A stretch of 64,000 bases of DNA from Mesorhizobium shangrilense (lineage in GTDB: Bacteria; Pseudomonadota; Alphaproteobacteria; Rhizobiales; Rhizobiaceae), in contig NZ_JAQGPN010000001.1 in the NCBI RefSeq assembly GCF_028826155.1, forward strand, positions 434,001 through 498,000, given 5' to 3'. Under the pieces are notes generated by a model, which saw only the letters and a list, made by a program, of their open reading frames with translations, was not told the origin of the DNA and ran no database searches. Every line of letters begins with the position of its first letter. Within the stretch, counting starts at the first letter, position 1. The position numbers and the translations under genes are program-made. Positions 43,526-53,079 of the stretch are shown one piece after another.

Positions 43526-44910
43526 CACTTCGTCAGCGCGTCGAGGATGCGCGCCCAGGACCGCTGGCCCTTGTGGAACGACGACAGCTCGTACTTCTCA
43601 TTTGGCGAATGAATGCGGTCGTCCGGCAAGCCGAAGCCGACCATCAGCGACTCCATGTCGAGGAAATTCTGGAAATCCCCGACGATTGGAATCGAGCCGC
43701 CCATGGCCAGCGTCAGCGCCGGCTTGCCCCACTCGTCGGTGAGCGCATCCTTCGCCTTGATCAGGAAGGGCGAGTCGTAGGAGAGCTGGATCGCCGGCGA
43801 GCCGCCGTGCGGATGGAACTCGACCGAGCAGTCGGCAGGAATGCGGCTGCGCACGAACTCCCGGAACGCCTCGCGGATCTTGACCGGGTCCTGCTTGTGG
43901 ACCAGGCGGAACGACACCTTGGCGGATGCCTGCGCGGCGATGACGGTCTTGAACCCCTTGCCCTCGTAGCCGCCGGAAATGCCGTTGAACTCGGCGGTCG
44001 GGCGGGCCCACGTCAGTTCCAGCACCGAGCGGCCCTTCTCGCCGGACGGGATGGAGAGCCCGATCGGGCCGAGGAAGGTCTCGGTCGTCTCGCCCAGCGC
44101 CTCCCAGGATTTCAGCACCTGCGAAGGCGTCTCCTCGACGCCCTCGTAGAAGCCTGGAATGGTGACGCTGCCGTTCTCATCATGGATGTCGGCCAGGATC
44201 TTCGCCAGGATGCGGATCGGGTTGGCGGCAGCACCACCGTACTCGCCCGAGTGCAGGTCGCGGTTGGCGGCGTGGATGACGATCTCCTCGCCAACCAGCC
44301 CGCGCAGGCCGACGCAGATCGCCGGCGTCTCTGCGTCCCACATCGACGTGTCGCAGACCAGCGCGAAGTCGGCCTTCAGCTCCTGCGCATGGGATTCGAG
44401 GAAGGGTTTTAGGGACGGCGAGCCTGACTCCTCCTCGCCCTCGAACAGGATGCTGATGCGGCAGGGCAGCGAGCCATGCACCGCCTTCCAGGCGCGACAG
44501 GCCTCGACGAAGGTCATCAGCTGGCCCTTGTCGTCAGACGAACCGCGGCCGGTGATGATCTTCGTTCCCCTCTCGCCGGTCTTCACGGCGGGCGCGAACG
44601 GATCGTCCTCCCAAAGGTCCAGCGGATCGACCGGCTGCACGTCGTAGTGGCCGTAGAAGAGCAGGTGCGGCGAGCCGGCCGGGCCTTCGTGGTGCGCGAC
44701 GACCATCGGGTGGCCGGGCGTGTCGCGCGTGCTGGCGTCGAAACCGATCGACTTGAGGTCCGCCACCAGCCAGTCCGCCGCCTGGCGGCAGTCGGCCTTG
44801 AAGGCAGGATCGGTCGAGATGGACTTGATCCGGAGGAGGTCGAACAGCCGGTCGAGGCTCTGGTCGAGGTTCTTGTCGAGCGTGTCGAGAACGGGAGCGA
44901 GTGCGGTCAT
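43525..44910 (-). CDS. M20-family dipeptidase/metallopeptidase
   Basis: 461 residues. Metal ligands are seen in LLFYGHYDVQPVDP (H and D), the conserved GRGSSDDKGQ aspartates, the catalytic FEGEEESGSP glutamates and the late MGGSIPIVGDF histidine-region loop. The dimerisation domain lies in the middle (about 200-320). It belongs to the CPG2/CNDP-like dipeptidase group and should hydrolyse dipeptides or N-acyl amino acids. ATG 44910 is used. RNase D follows with overlapping start and stop codons. Confidence 0.92.
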   Translation of the reverse strand: MTALAPVLDTLDKNLDQSLDRLFDLLRIKSISTDPAFKADCRQAADWLVADLKSIGFDASTRDTPGHPMVVAHHEGPAGSPHLLFYGHYDVQPVDPLDLWEDDPFAPAVKTGERGTKIITGRGSSDDKGQLMTFVEACRAWKAVHGSLPCRISILFEGEEESGSPSLKPFLESHAQELKADFALVCDTSMWDAETPAICVGLRGLVGEEIVIHAANRDLHSGEYGGAAANPIRILAKILADIHDENGSVTIPGFYEGVEETPSQVLKSWEALGETTETFLGPIGLSIPSGEKGRSVLELTWARPTAEFNGISGGYEGKGFKTVIAAQASAKVSFRLVHKQDPVKIREAFREFVRSRIPADCSVEFHPHGGSPAIQLSYDSPFLIKAKDALTDEWGKPALTLAMGGSIPIVGDFQNFLDMESLMVGFGLPDDRIHSPNEKYELSSFHKGQRSWARILDALTK

Positions 44911-45073
44911 TGCTGCGTCTAGGCGCCTTTCGTTTGCGAGCGCGCACCCTAGAGCATCAAACGCCCGAGTTGAACAGTGTTTGACGGGCGAGGCTTGGAC
45001 CAGTCCGGCTCCCGGGACAATAGAGGCCCCCTCCTGGAACCGCAGCCATGCCTGGCTACATCGACCACCCTGC

Positions 45074-45691
45074 CTACTGCCGCGCCGCTATTGCCGCTGC
45101 CGCGCCCATCATGAAGGCCGCGGCCGTACGGTTCATCGCCTTGAGCGCCCGCGGCGTCGCAAGGAACCATCTCGCCTTCGCCGCCAGCGCCAGATAGGGA
45201 ACCAGCACCACGAGCAGCACCACGACCGTCAGTCCGGCGAGCACGGCATAGTCGGACACGGTGATGGTGCGCAGGTCGACCAGCGTCGGCGTCAGCGCCA
45301 GGTAGAAAACCATCGTCTTCGGATTGCCGATGGTCACCGCATAGCCGGCCAGAAAGTTCGGAACCAGGCCGTCGCGTCCCTTCTGCGCCTCCACCTTCTC
45401 CGCCGTGATGCCGCTCGTCCAGAACTGCCAGCCGAGCCAAGCGAGATAGGCGACGCCCAGCCACTTGATGACGAGGAACACGGCACCGAAGGTCTGCGCG
45501 ATGACCGCAAGGCCGAGCATCACCGCCGTCAGGTAGGTGAGGTCGCCGGCGATGAGGCCGATCGACATGAACAGCGACGAGCGGAACCCGGAGCCGAGCG
45601 CACGCGCCACCAGCGCGGTCACGCCAGGCCCGGGAATGGCGGCGGCCAAGGCCAGCGCGCCGCTATAGGCGATGAAGCCCGAAAGGGTCAT
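45074..45691 (-). CDS. LysE-family amino acid exporter
   Basis: 205 residues with about six hydrophobic segments; AAIPGPGVTALVARALG near residues 16-32 is the family PGP motif in helix 1. It is a second LysE/RhtB-type protein in the window and shares the general family pattern with 1791-2417. The substrate is unknown. ATG 45691 is used. The gene precedes the 3-hydroxyproline/PEP-mutase cluster by direction but no link is clear. Confidence 0.9.
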   Translation of the reverse strand: MTLSGFIAYSGALALAAAIPGPGVTALVARALGSGFRSSLFMSIGLIAGDLTYLTAVMLGLAVIAQTFGAVFLVIKWLGVAYLAWLGWQFWTSGITAEKVEAQKGRDGLVPNFLAGYAVTIGNPKTMVFYLALTPTLVDLRTITVSDYAVLAGLTVVVLLVVLVPYLALAAKARWFLATPRALKAMNRTAAAFMMGAAAAIAARQ

Positions 45692-45818
45692 GTCTGTGGC
45701 TCCGAAGGAACGGCAGCCTCTACCTCACCACGGCGATGGATGGAAATTCGGATTTGGGATGGAATGATCAAGGATGTTGATGGTTGGCGTGTGGGGGGCG
45801 ATGCCAGGAAGCCAGCAC

Positions 45819-46820
45819 CTACCTCACCAGAAAACCCCGCCCCAGCTCATCCCCCTCCTCCAGCCAGAACTCGGCCCTGCCGGTGTAGTGCGCACGTCCG
45901 CCGACGCGCGCCGCGATGCCCGGCCTGCCGTCCGCCAGCACCAGCGTGCGCGCGACCGAACCGGTGAAGCGCGAGCCGACGATGCTCTCGAAGAGACGCG
46001 TTTCGCCGGGTGCGATCCCGCCCCTGGCATGCATCGCGGCAAGCCGCGCAGTCACGCCCGATCCGGTCGGCGAGCGATCCACTTCGGCGTCGGCGAAGAC
46101 GCAGACGTTCCTGGTCGGCACGCCGCCCGAGCCGTCGCCGCCGTCGGTGAGTATCGTCCCGTAGAGGAAGCCGAGGTCCTCGGCATCCGGATGCGCGGGC
46201 GGGTGTTCCCGCTTTACCCGATCGGTCAGCGCAGTCGCCGCGTCGACAAAATCCCGAACCCGGTTCCGCCCGAACTCCAGCCCGAACTGGCGGCACTCCG
46301 CCAGCGCGTAGAAGGCGCCGCCATAGGCGATGTCAAACACTATCCGCCCGTAGGGCTCGAGGTCGACGGCGAGATCGCGCGCGAAGAGGAAGGACGGCAC
46401 GCTCTCGAAGGACACCGCGCCAGCCCGACCGTCCTTCACCTCCACCGATGCCACGACCATGCCGCAGGGGCACTCGATATTGACGGTGGTGACCGGTTCG
46501 ACGCGGGCCACCAGCCCTTCATCGACCGCATAGCGGCCGAGCGCGATCACCGCGTGACCGCACATGGTCGAATAGCCCTCGTTGTGCATGAAGAGCACGG
46601 CGAGGTCGCCGCCCGGCAGGTCGGGTTCGACCAGCAGGGCGCCATACATGTCGAAATGGCCGCGGGGCTCGTAGATCAGCAGCCGGCGCAGGTGGTCGAG
46701 GGTGTCGCGCACATGGGCGCGCTTTTCGAGGATCGTCCCCTTCGGCAGGGGCGGATAGCCGCCGGTGACGATCCGCACCGGCTCGCCGCCGGTGTGCATG
46801 TCGACGACGGTCAGGCTCAC
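45819..46820 (-). CDS. Proline racemase-family protein, probably trans-3-hydroxy-L-proline dehydratase
   Basis: 333 residues of the PrpA/proline racemase fold. The first catalytic cysteine is C87 in MCGHAVIALGR. At the second catalytic position the sequence reads DRSPTGSGV, with T252 instead of the cysteine of racemases/epimerases. That Cys-to-Thr change is the known hallmark of trans-3-hydroxy-L-proline dehydratases, which yield a pyrroline carboxylate. GTG 46820 overlaps the TGA of the upstream PEP-mutase-family gene by GTGA. The same frame stays open upstream into that gene but is only an overlap shadow there. Confidence 0.85.
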   Translation of the reverse strand: MSLTVVDMHTGGEPVRIVTGGYPPLPKGTILEKRAHVRDTLDHLRRLLIYEPRGHFDMYGALLVEPDLPGGDLAVLFMHNEGYSTMCGHAVIALGRYAVDEGLVARVEPVTTVNIECPCGMVVASVEVKDGRAGAVSFESVPSFLFARDLAVDLEPYGRIVFDIAYGGAFYALAECRQFGLEFGRNRVRDFVDAATALTDRVKREHPPAHPDAEDLGFLYGTILTDGGDGSGGVPTRNVCVFADAEVDRSPTGSGVTARLAAMHARGGIAPGETRLFESIVGSRFTGSVARTLVLADGRPGIAARVGGRAHYTGRAEFWLEEGDELGRGFLVR

Positions 46821-47626
46821 GCCTTGCCACCCAGGATCTCGGCGATCCGGCCAGACGGCATCGCCAGGCTGGTGAACTGGAAGGTGCCCCGTTCCAGGAT
46901 TTCCTTCGCCGCCCGCTCGACGACCCCGAAGGCGGCGGCGCTGAGGCGCGGACCGAGCGAGATGCGCTTGACCCCGGCCTCCGCCAGCCCCGCCACCGTG
47001 AAGGCCGGCCCGCCGGCCAGCACGCTGACCGGCTTCGTCACGGCCGAGCAGATCTGCCGGATCATGCCGAGGTCGGAGATGCCCGGAGCGAACAGCACGT
47101 CGGCGCCCGCCCGCTCGAACGCCTGAAGGCGGCGGATGGTGTCGTCGATGTCGTTGCGCCCCCACAGGAAATTCTCCGCCCGGGCGGTGAAGACGAAGCC
47201 GCGCTTCAGCGCGCGTGCAGCCTCGGCCGCGGCGGCGACGCGCTCGACCGCGTGCGAGAACTCGTAGATCGGATCGGACGGATCGCCGGTGTGATCCTCG
47301 AGCGAGCATCCGGCCAGTCCCGCGGCGTCCGCGGCGAAGATCGTCTCGCCCGCGCTGTCGGGGCTGTCGCCCTTGCCCTTTTCCAGGTCGCCCGAGACCG
47401 GGATCTGCACCGCGGCGGCCATGTCCCTGCAATGGGCGATCATCGCCTCGAAGCCAACCGCCCCGTCCTGCAGGCCGCGCGTCCAGGCGTAGCCGGCGCT
47501 CGACGTCGCCAGCGCCTTGAAGCCGCAATGCTCGATCAGCTTGGCGGTGCCCACGTCCCAGGGGTTGGGCATGACGAAGATGTCGGGACCCTGATGAAGC
47601 GCGCTAAAGACGCCGCCCTTGTCCAT
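46817..47626 (-). CDS. Isocitrate lyase/PEP mutase-superfamily protein
   Basis: 269 residues, TIM-barrel of the PEP mutase/carboxyvinyl-carboxyphosphonate phosphorylmutase type: NPWDVGTAKLIEHCGFKALATSSAG near the N-terminus, the acidic SLEDHTGD loop that holds the metal, ARAENFLWGR and DVLFAPGISD further on. The KKCGH motif of true isocitrate lyase is absent. Members cleave or form C-C or C-P bonds of alpha-hydroxy or phosphonate substrates; the actual substrate is unknown. ATG 47626 is preceded by GGGAGG. It is coupled to the racemase-family gene downstream. Confidence 0.88.
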   Translation of the reverse strand: MDKGGVFSALHQGPDIFVMPNPWDVGTAKLIEHCGFKALATSSAGYAWTRGLQDGAVGFEAMIAHCRDMAAAVQIPVSGDLEKGKGDSPDSAGETIFAADAAGLAGCSLEDHTGDPSDPIYEFSHAVERVAAAAEAARALKRGFVFTARAENFLWGRNDIDDTIRRLQAFERAGADVLFAPGISDLGMIRQICSAVTKPVSVLAGGPAFTVAGLAEAGVKRISLGPRLSAAAFGVVERAAKEILERGTFQFTSLAMPSGRIAEILGGKA

Positions 47627-47696
47627 GGCAAACCTCCCGTCCAGTCTGAACCGGGAGAATCTACCGACGACGACGCTGCGCGGCAATCACATACGA

Positions 47697-48350
47697 TCAG
47701 GCCAGGCCGATCAGCCTCGACAGCGCGCGCATGTCGTCGAAGACGACGCCGCCGGCCGCCTCCAGCGCCGCGGGGTCGGCGAAGGGATCGCCAGCATAGG
47801 AATAGACCTTCATGCCAGCCGCGCGCCCGGCGGTGGTCCCGGCCACGCTGTCCTCGATGACGACGCAGTCAGCCGGGGCGATGCCCATGGTCGCCGCGGC
47901 ATGCAGGAAGAGGTCCGGGAACGGCTTGCCGCGTTCCACCATCGTCGAGGAGAACATCGCGTGCTCGAACAGCGGCAGGAGGCCGGTGACGCCCAGCGTG
48001 ATGTGCATCTTGGACACCCGCGCCGACGAGGCGACACAATAGGGAATGTCCGCCGCGCGCACCGTCTCGATGACATCGCGCACATGCGGCACGGCCGGCA
48101 CCCCGTTGGCGAAGAGCTCGGGCAGGCCGAGGTTCCAGCGCTCGACGAAGTCTTCGCCGAGCACCACGCCGGCAGCCTCCACCTCGGCTTGCACGAGCTT
48201 CATGCTGGTGCCTTCGAAGCGCCTGCGGCAGGCCTCGTATTCGATCGGATAGCCCAGCTCGGTAAGCCAGGCCGACAGGCGCCGGTTGCTCATGCCCTCG
48301 GTGTCGACCAGCACCCCGTCGCAGTCGAAGATGACCAGCTTCGGCGTCAT
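47697..48350 (-). CDS. HAD-superfamily hydrolase (beta-phosphoglucomutase-like)
   Basis: 217 residues. The nucleophile motif is VIFDCDGVLVDTEG, motif II VASSARVSKMHI and the late acidic motif CVVIEDSVAGTTAGRAAGM, with a helical cap between. It should be a phosphatase or phosphomutase for a small phosphorylated sugar or similar compound. ATG 48350 shares bases with the TGA of dut (TGATG), so it is translated with dut. A GTG one codon upstream is possible. Confidence 0.9.
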   Translation of the reverse strand: MTPKLVIFDCDGVLVDTEGMSNRRLSAWLTELGYPIEYEACRRRFEGTSMKLVQAEVEAAGVVLGEDFVERWNLGLPELFANGVPAVPHVRDVIETVRAADIPYCVASSARVSKMHITLGVTGLLPLFEHAMFSSTMVERGKPFPDLFLHAAATMGIAPADCVVIEDSVAGTTAGRAAGMKVYSYAGDPFADPAALEAAGGVVFDDMRALSRLIGLA

Positions 48351-48811
48351 CACGCCGTGCCCGTCGAGCCGAACCCGCCCGCGCCGCGCGCGGTGCCGGT
48401 GGCAAGGCTGCGCTCCTCGACGGTCGCACGCGTCACCGGCGCGAACACGATCTGCGCGATGCGCAGGCCGCGCGTCACGCGGAATTCTTCCTCGCCGTGA
48501 TTGATGAGCAGCACCTGCACTTCGCCGCGATAGTCGCTGTCGATGGTGCCGGGGGTGTTGAGACAGGTGACGCCGTGCTTGAAGGCCAGTCCCGAGCGCG
48601 GGCGCACCTGGCCTTCGAAGCCTTCCGGGATCTCGAGGATCAGCCCGGTCGGAATCAGCGCGCGCTTGCCGGGAAGCAGCACGAACATGCGGTCCTCTGG
48701 CACCGCGGCGCGCAGGTCCATGCCGGCGGCGCCCTCCGTCTCATAGGCGGGCAGCGGCAGGTCGTGGCTGTGGGGGAGGCGGACAACGCCGATCGCAGGG
48801 GAGTTCGTCAT
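48350..48811 (-). CDS. dut: dUTP pyrophosphatase
   Basis: 153 residues, trimeric dUTPase, converting dUTP to dUMP. The motifs appear in order: AAGMDLRAA (motif 1), [11 protein letters not shown] (2), [18 protein letters not shown] (3), [10 protein letters not shown] (4) and the C-terminal GAGGFGSTG (5, P-loop-like). ATG 48811 was chosen because [14 protein letters not shown] is the usual start; upstream sequence in the same frame belongs to the GH43 gene in another frame. Partnered with the HAD gene downstream. Confidence 0.95.
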   Translation of the reverse strand: MTNSPAIGVVRLPHSHDLPLPAYETEGAAGMDLRAAVPEDRMFVLLPGKRALIPTGLILEIPEGFEGQVRPRSGLAFKHGVTCLNTPGTIDSDYRGEVQVLLINHGEEEFRVTRGLRIAQIVFAPVTRATVEERSLATGTARGAGGFGSTGTA

Positions 48812-48948
48812 GGCGGCGATGCTATCGGCCGCCTGCCCTTCGGCGTCAAGCTCGGCAGGCGCGGGTGAGTGTGATTTCGCAGGGCAGCGGCAGCATGTCG
48901 CCGGCGCCCTCGCGCGGACCTGCCGCTGCGGCCTGCGGACCGAGGGCC

Positions 48949-50562
48949 CTACGCCTCGCCCGGCGCATAGGTGAAATGCGCGAAATCGGCCGGAAGCGCC
49001 CTGCCCGAGACGTCGAACGCGATCATGCCGACGAAGGCGCCGGTGAAGGAAGCGTGCTCGCCCCGTCCGCCCTCGTCCGAAATCACGCCGGCGTCGAGCA
49101 CCGGCCCGACCGGCCGCCATCCCCCTTCTCCCTTCCAGGAAAACTGCAACGCGGCGCCCCGGACGTCGGCCGCCAGCTCCACGGGGCCCGCGTCCCGAAG
49201 CACGATGGGCTCGGCGAGCGGGAACTCAAGCTTGCCTTCCGGCCAGACGCCCGGGCACGACAGTATGGTCAACACGCGCCCGCGCCGGGCGTCATGGGTC
49301 ACGCCGAGGAAATGGAACTTGTGGCGATTGTAGTAGAGCGTCAGGCCGGCGGCCTGCTGGAAGGTTTCCGGCGCGAAATCGACAAGCGTCTCGGCGCGGA
49401 AGGCGTGATGCTCCTGCCGGCGAGCGACAAGCGCCTGCTCGAACCAGCTTCCGATCGATTCGCGGCCGTGGAGGCGCAGGTGGCCGGGGCGTTCGGCGAG
49501 CGAGAAGAGGCGTTCCGGAAAGGGCGTGCGCAGCCACTGGAAGTCGAGCGGCAGGTCCGGCGTGTCGAACGCGTAGCGCATTGGCCGGGCGGCTTCGGGC
49601 TCGGCATCTGCCGTCGGCGCAGGCACGTCGACGGCTGGCACCGGCCCGCCATGCTCGAGCCGCAGCCAGCCGTCCTCGCCCCAGACGCATCTCTGGATCG
49701 CCGTCTCGCGCCCGAGCGGCGAGCGTCGAAGGCCGGGTAGCGGCCGCGAGCAGAGGTGCGTGTGATAGAACGCGCCCTCCGGCGTCTCCACGATCTGCCC
49801 GTGCCCGGCACGCTGCAGCACGGCGTCGGGCGCATCCTTCGACGTGATGAGATGGGTGTCGGGATGCAGTTCGTACGGCCCCTCGATGCTGCGAGAACGC
49901 GCCATCGTAACCGCGTGGTCGTATCCCGTGCCGCCTTCTGCCGTCGTGAGATAGTACCAGCCGTCGCGCTTGAAGATATGCGGCCCCTCGACCAGACCAT
50001 GCGGGCTGCCGGCAAAAATGTTCTTCACCGGGCCGACGAGCCTGCCCGCCGCCGCGTCGTACTCCTGCAGCAGGATGCCGGCGAAGGACGGATGCTTCGG
50101 GCTGCCGCCGACGCCATGCGAGATGTGGTTCCACAGCATGTTGAGGAACCATTTGCGGCCGTCGTCGTCATGGAAGAGCGAGGGGTCGAAGCCGCTGGAA
50201 TTCACGTAGACAGGGTCCGACCAGGGCCCCTCGATCGATTTCGCGGTGACGATGTAGTTGTGCGTGTCCTTGAAGTTGCCGTCCATCCGCTTGACGTCGG
50301 TATAGACCAGCCAGAACAAGCCGTCCGCATGGGACAGGCAGGGCGCCCAGATGCCGCCCGAGTCCGGATTGCCGCGCATGTCGAGCTGGCTGGCGCGATC
50401 GAGCGGCCGCTTCACCAGCCGCCAGTTCACCAGGTCTGTCGAATGGTGGATCTGGACGCCGGGATACCATTCGAAGGTCGAGGTGGCGATGTAGTAGTCG
50501 GAGCCGACCCTGCAGATCGACGGGTCGGCGTTGAAGCCGGGCAGGATGGGATTGCGGATCAT
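48949..50562 (-). CDS. Glycoside hydrolase family 43 (beta-xylosidase/arabinofuranosidase-like)
   Basis: 537 residues: a five-bladed beta-propeller GH43 domain (about 1-310) followed by a C-terminal jelly-roll of the GH43_C2 type (about 330-530). The catalytic base is D14 in NADPSI, the pKa-modulating Asp lies in [14 protein letters not shown] and the acid Glu in [17 protein letters not shown]. It should release xylose or arabinose from short oligosaccharides. There is no signal peptide, so it acts in the cytoplasm on imported sugars, in line with the CUT1 transporter of the same operon. ATG 50562 is preceded by AAGGAGAG. Confidence 0.9.
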   Translation of the reverse strand: MIRNPILPGFNADPSICRVGSDYYIATSTFEWYPGVQIHHSTDLVNWRLVKRPLDRASQLDMRGNPDSGGIWAPCLSHADGLFWLVYTDVKRMDGNFKDTHNYIVTAKSIEGPWSDPVYVNSSGFDPSLFHDDDGRKWFLNMLWNHISHGVGGSPKHPSFAGILLQEYDAAAGRLVGPVKNIFAGSPHGLVEGPHIFKRDGWYYLTTAEGGTGYDHAVTMARSRSIEGPYELHPDTHLITSKDAPDAVLQRAGHGQIVETPEGAFYHTHLCSRPLPGLRRSPLGRETAIQRCVWGEDGWLRLEHGGPVPAVDVPAPTADAEPEAARPMRYAFDTPDLPLDFQWLRTPFPERLFSLAERPGHLRLHGRESIGSWFEQALVARRQEHHAFRAETLVDFAPETFQQAAGLTLYYNRHKFHFLGVTHDARRGRVLTILSCPGVWPEGKLEFPLAEPIVLRDAGPVELAADVRGAALQFSWKGEGGWRPVGPVLDAGVISDEGGRGEHASFTGAFVGMIAFDVSGRALPADFAHFTYAPGEA

Positions 50563-50592
50563 CGGCTCTCCTTGCGTATCACGCATCTGTCT

Positions 50593-50726
50593 GCCCCCTC
50601 CACCACGCTTCGCGTGGTCCCCCTCCCCCGCTTCGCAGGGGAGGGTCCAACATTGCGAGGAGTCGCCAGCGCGGATCCTCCCCCGTTTACGGGGGAGGGG
50701 GACCGCCGCAGGCGGTGAAGGGGGCG
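50593..50726. repeat. GC-rich palindromic intergenic element
   Basis: Outer arms of the type GCCCCCTCCACC and GGTGAAGGGGGC enclose inner palindromes (CACCACGCTTCGCGTGGT, CCTCCCCCGTTTACGGGGGAGG). It lies between the GH43 gene and the aldo/keto reductase gene and belongs to the same general class as 10575, 12856 and 60695, but not to the same sequence subtype. Confidence 0.75.
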
Positions 50727-50749
50727 TGATGCCTTACGGCGATCCTTTC

Positions 50750-51796
50750 CTACTTCCTCGGCGGTCCCTTCCGCTCGGCCGACGCCGCCCACAGGTTGAT
50801 GTCGGCTTCGCGGGCGTACTTGTCGATCTCGGCAAGCTCGGCATCCGAGAACTCGGGGTTCTTGAGCGCGCCGACGCAGTCGTCCACCTGCTCAGGACGG
50901 CTGGCGCCGATCAGCGCCGAGGTCACCCGGCCCTTCCGCAGCACCCAGGCGATCGCCATCTGGGCGAGCGTCTGGCCGCGCTTCTGGGCGATGCCGTTCA
51001 ACGCAGCGATGTTCTTGATCGTCGTCTCGTTGATGAAGCCCTGGCGCAGCGACTTGCCCTGCGACGCGCGGCTGCCCTCCGGGATGCCCTTGAGGTACTT
51101 CGAGGTTAGCATGCCCTGCGCCAGCGGCGAGAACACGATGGAACCGATGCCGAGCCCGTCCAGCGTGTCGAGCAGGCCGTCGTCCTCGACCCAGCGGTTC
51201 AGCATCGAATAGCTCGGCTGGTGGATCACGCAGGGCGTACCGAGCGATTTCAGTATGTCGGCCGCTTCCCGCGTCCGCTGCGAATTGTAGGACGAGATGC
51301 CGACATAGAGCGCGCGTCCCGACCGCACGATGTGGTCCAGCGCCATCATCGTCTCCTCGAGCGGCGTGTCCGGGTCGAAGCGGTGCGAATAGAAGATATC
51401 GACGTAGTCGAGACCCATGCGCTTCAGGCTCTGATCACAGGACGCGATCAGGTACTTGCGGCTGCCCCATTCGCCATAGGGCCCCGGCCACATGTCGTAG
51501 CCGGCCTTCGAGGAGACGATCAGCTGGTCACGGTAGCCCAAAAAATCCGTCCGCAAAATTTCGCCGAACGCGGTCTCGGCGGATCCGGGCGGCGGGCCGT
51601 AGTTGTTGGCGAGGTCGAAATGGGTGATGCCGAGATCGAAGGCGCGCTGGCAGATCGCCCGCTTGGTCTGGTGCGGGGTGTCGCCGCCGAAGTTGTGCCA
51701 CAGCCCCAGCGAGATTGCCGGCAGCTTCAGGCCCGACTGGCCGCAGCGGTTGTACTTCATCGACTGATAGCGTTTGTCGGCGAGGGTGTAGCTCAT
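50750..51796 (-). CDS. Aldo/keto reductase (YghZ/MgrA type)
   Basis: 348 residues of the AKR14-like group: DLANNYGPPPGSAETAFG holds the catalytic-Tyr region, SSKAGYDMWPGPYGEWGSRK is the diagnostic glyceraldehyde-3-phosphate-reductase-like segment, and YSHRFDPDTPLEET and ALIGASRPEQVDDC bind the cofactor end. It should reduce aldehydes or sugars with NADPH. ATG 51796 was taken; the frame is open for four more codons. In the sugar operon it may handle an aldose intermediate. Confidence 0.88.
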   Translation of the reverse strand: MSYTLADKRYQSMKYNRCGQSGLKLPAISLGLWHNFGGDTPHQTKRAICQRAFDLGITHFDLANNYGPPPGSAETAFGEILRTDFLGYRDQLIVSSKAGYDMWPGPYGEWGSRKYLIASCDQSLKRMGLDYVDIFYSHRFDPDTPLEETMMALDHIVRSGRALYVGISSYNSQRTREAADILKSLGTPCVIHQPSYSMLNRWVEDDGLLDTLDGLGIGSIVFSPLAQGMLTSKYLKGIPEGSRASQGKSLRQGFINETTIKNIAALNGIAQKRGQTLAQMAIAWVLRKGRVTSALIGASRPEQVDDCVGALKNPEFSDAELAEIDKYAREADINLWAASAERKGPPRK

Positions 51797-51923
51797 CTCA
51801 ATTCTCACGTTTCAACCCGGGACACAAAGGGCGAGGCACCCTACGCGCGCAAGCGTCCTGGCGCGACCCCTTTGCCGGCGCCTCAGGCCACCCCTTTCCC
51901 CGCTGCGCGGGGGCCGCCCCCGC

Positions 51924-53066
51924 CTACTTCTTCCTCGCCATCAGCGCCTTGGCTTCCTTGACGCCGAGCGCGGCAGGCCGTTCGCACGTGGTCTGCATGG
52001 CGACGAACTTTCCGGTCTCGCCCGATTTCAGGATACCGGTCATGACCTCAATCGCGTGCAGCGCCGCCTCCATCGAGCAGCGATGCGGCCGGCCCTCGCC
52101 GATCGCCAGCGCCATGTCGGCAAGGCCTGCCGTCCGGTAGTTGGCCATCATGCCGACCGAGTGCTTCTGGTTCGGCACAGAGAACGGATGGTCCCACTTC
52201 GGCGACCGCTTCACGTCGTCGCCGCGCCTGGTGTAGCGCACGTCGCCGCCGAAGAAGTTCGGGTCCGGCACGAAGATCGTGCCCTCCTCGCCATAGAGCT
52301 CGATCGGCGCGTGGCCGTGCTTCCAGACGTCCCAGCTCGTATTGAGGGTGACAACCGCGCCATTGGCGAATTCGAGGATGGCGTGGATGGTCGTCGGCGT
52401 GTTGACGGGGATCTTCTCGCCCGCCCTCGGCTTCGACGAGATCGTCCGTTCCTTGGCCGGCGTGGTCGTGATCGCCGCGACCTGCCGCACCGGTCCGATC
52501 AGATTGATGAGGTCGGAGACATAATAAGGCCCGATGTCCAGAACCGGCCCGGCCCCCGGCTGGAAGAAGAAGTCCGGGTTGGGATGCCAGTGCTCCATGC
52601 CGTGGCTCATCACGTAGCAGGTGCCGCTGGTGATGTTGCCGAGCTTGCCGCTGTCGATGAGGTTGCGCGCGAGCTGGTGCGCGCCGCCGAGGAAGGTGTC
52701 GGGCGCCGAGCCGATGCGCAGGTTCTTCTTCTCCGCCCGCTTCCTGAGGTCGAGGCCCTCCTTCACCGAAAGCACGAACGGCTTCTCGGAATAGACATGC
52801 TTGCCGGCGTCGAGCGCCTGTTTCGACACCTCGTAGTGCACGGCCGGGATCGTCAGGTTGACGACGATGTCGACGTCCTTCGCCTTGAGCAGGTCGTCGA
52901 CCGTCTCCGCCCGGACGCCGAACTCCTTTGCGCGGGCACGCGCGGCATCCATGTTGATGTCCGCGCAGGCGCGCATCTCGATCCCCTTGAACAGCGGGGC
53001 GAGCTTGAAATAGGTGGTCGAGATGTTGCCGCAGCCGATCACGCCCACGCCAAGTTTCTTTGCCAT
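51924..53066 (-). CDS. Gfo/Idh/MocA-family oxidoreductase (sugar operon)
   Basis: 380 residues. Rossmann motif VIGCGNISTTYFK (about 8-20), then HVYSEKPFVLSVKEG (EKP at about 98-100), and a beta-sheet substrate domain with SCYVMSHGMEHWHPN-like HWHP segment. It differs from the Gfo/Idh protein at 15503 in both domains. With the neighbouring isomerase/epimerase it should oxidise a sugar or its lactone/3-keto form with NAD(P). ATG 53066 was chosen (MAKKLGVGVIG); the open frame upstream belongs to the shadow of the next gene. Confidence 0.9.
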   Translation of the reverse strand: MAKKLGVGVIGCGNISTTYFKLAPLFKGIEMRACADINMDAARARAKEFGVRAETVDDLLKAKDVDIVVNLTIPAVHYEVSKQALDAGKHVYSEKPFVLSVKEGLDLRKRAEKKNLRIGSAPDTFLGGAHQLARNLIDSGKLGNITSGTCYVMSHGMEHWHPNPDFFFQPGAGPVLDIGPYYVSDLINLIGPVRQVAAITTTPAKERTISSKPRAGEKIPVNTPTTIHAILEFANGAVVTLNTSWDVWKHGHAPIELYGEEGTIFVPDPNFFGGDVRYTRRGDDVKRSPKWDHPFSVPNQKHSVGMMANYRTAGLADMALAIGEGRPHRCSMEAALHAIEVMTGILKSGETGKFVAMQTTCERPAALGVKEAKALMARKK

Positions 53067-53079
53067 TCTTTTGAGACTC

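Noticed and set aside
45819..47528. A 569-codon minus-strand frame suggesting a fusion to the racemase-family protein
   Set aside because: Only the part after 46820 matches a family. The upstream part is out of frame with the real PEP-mutase-family gene, whose own frame is well supported, so this is not a fusion.
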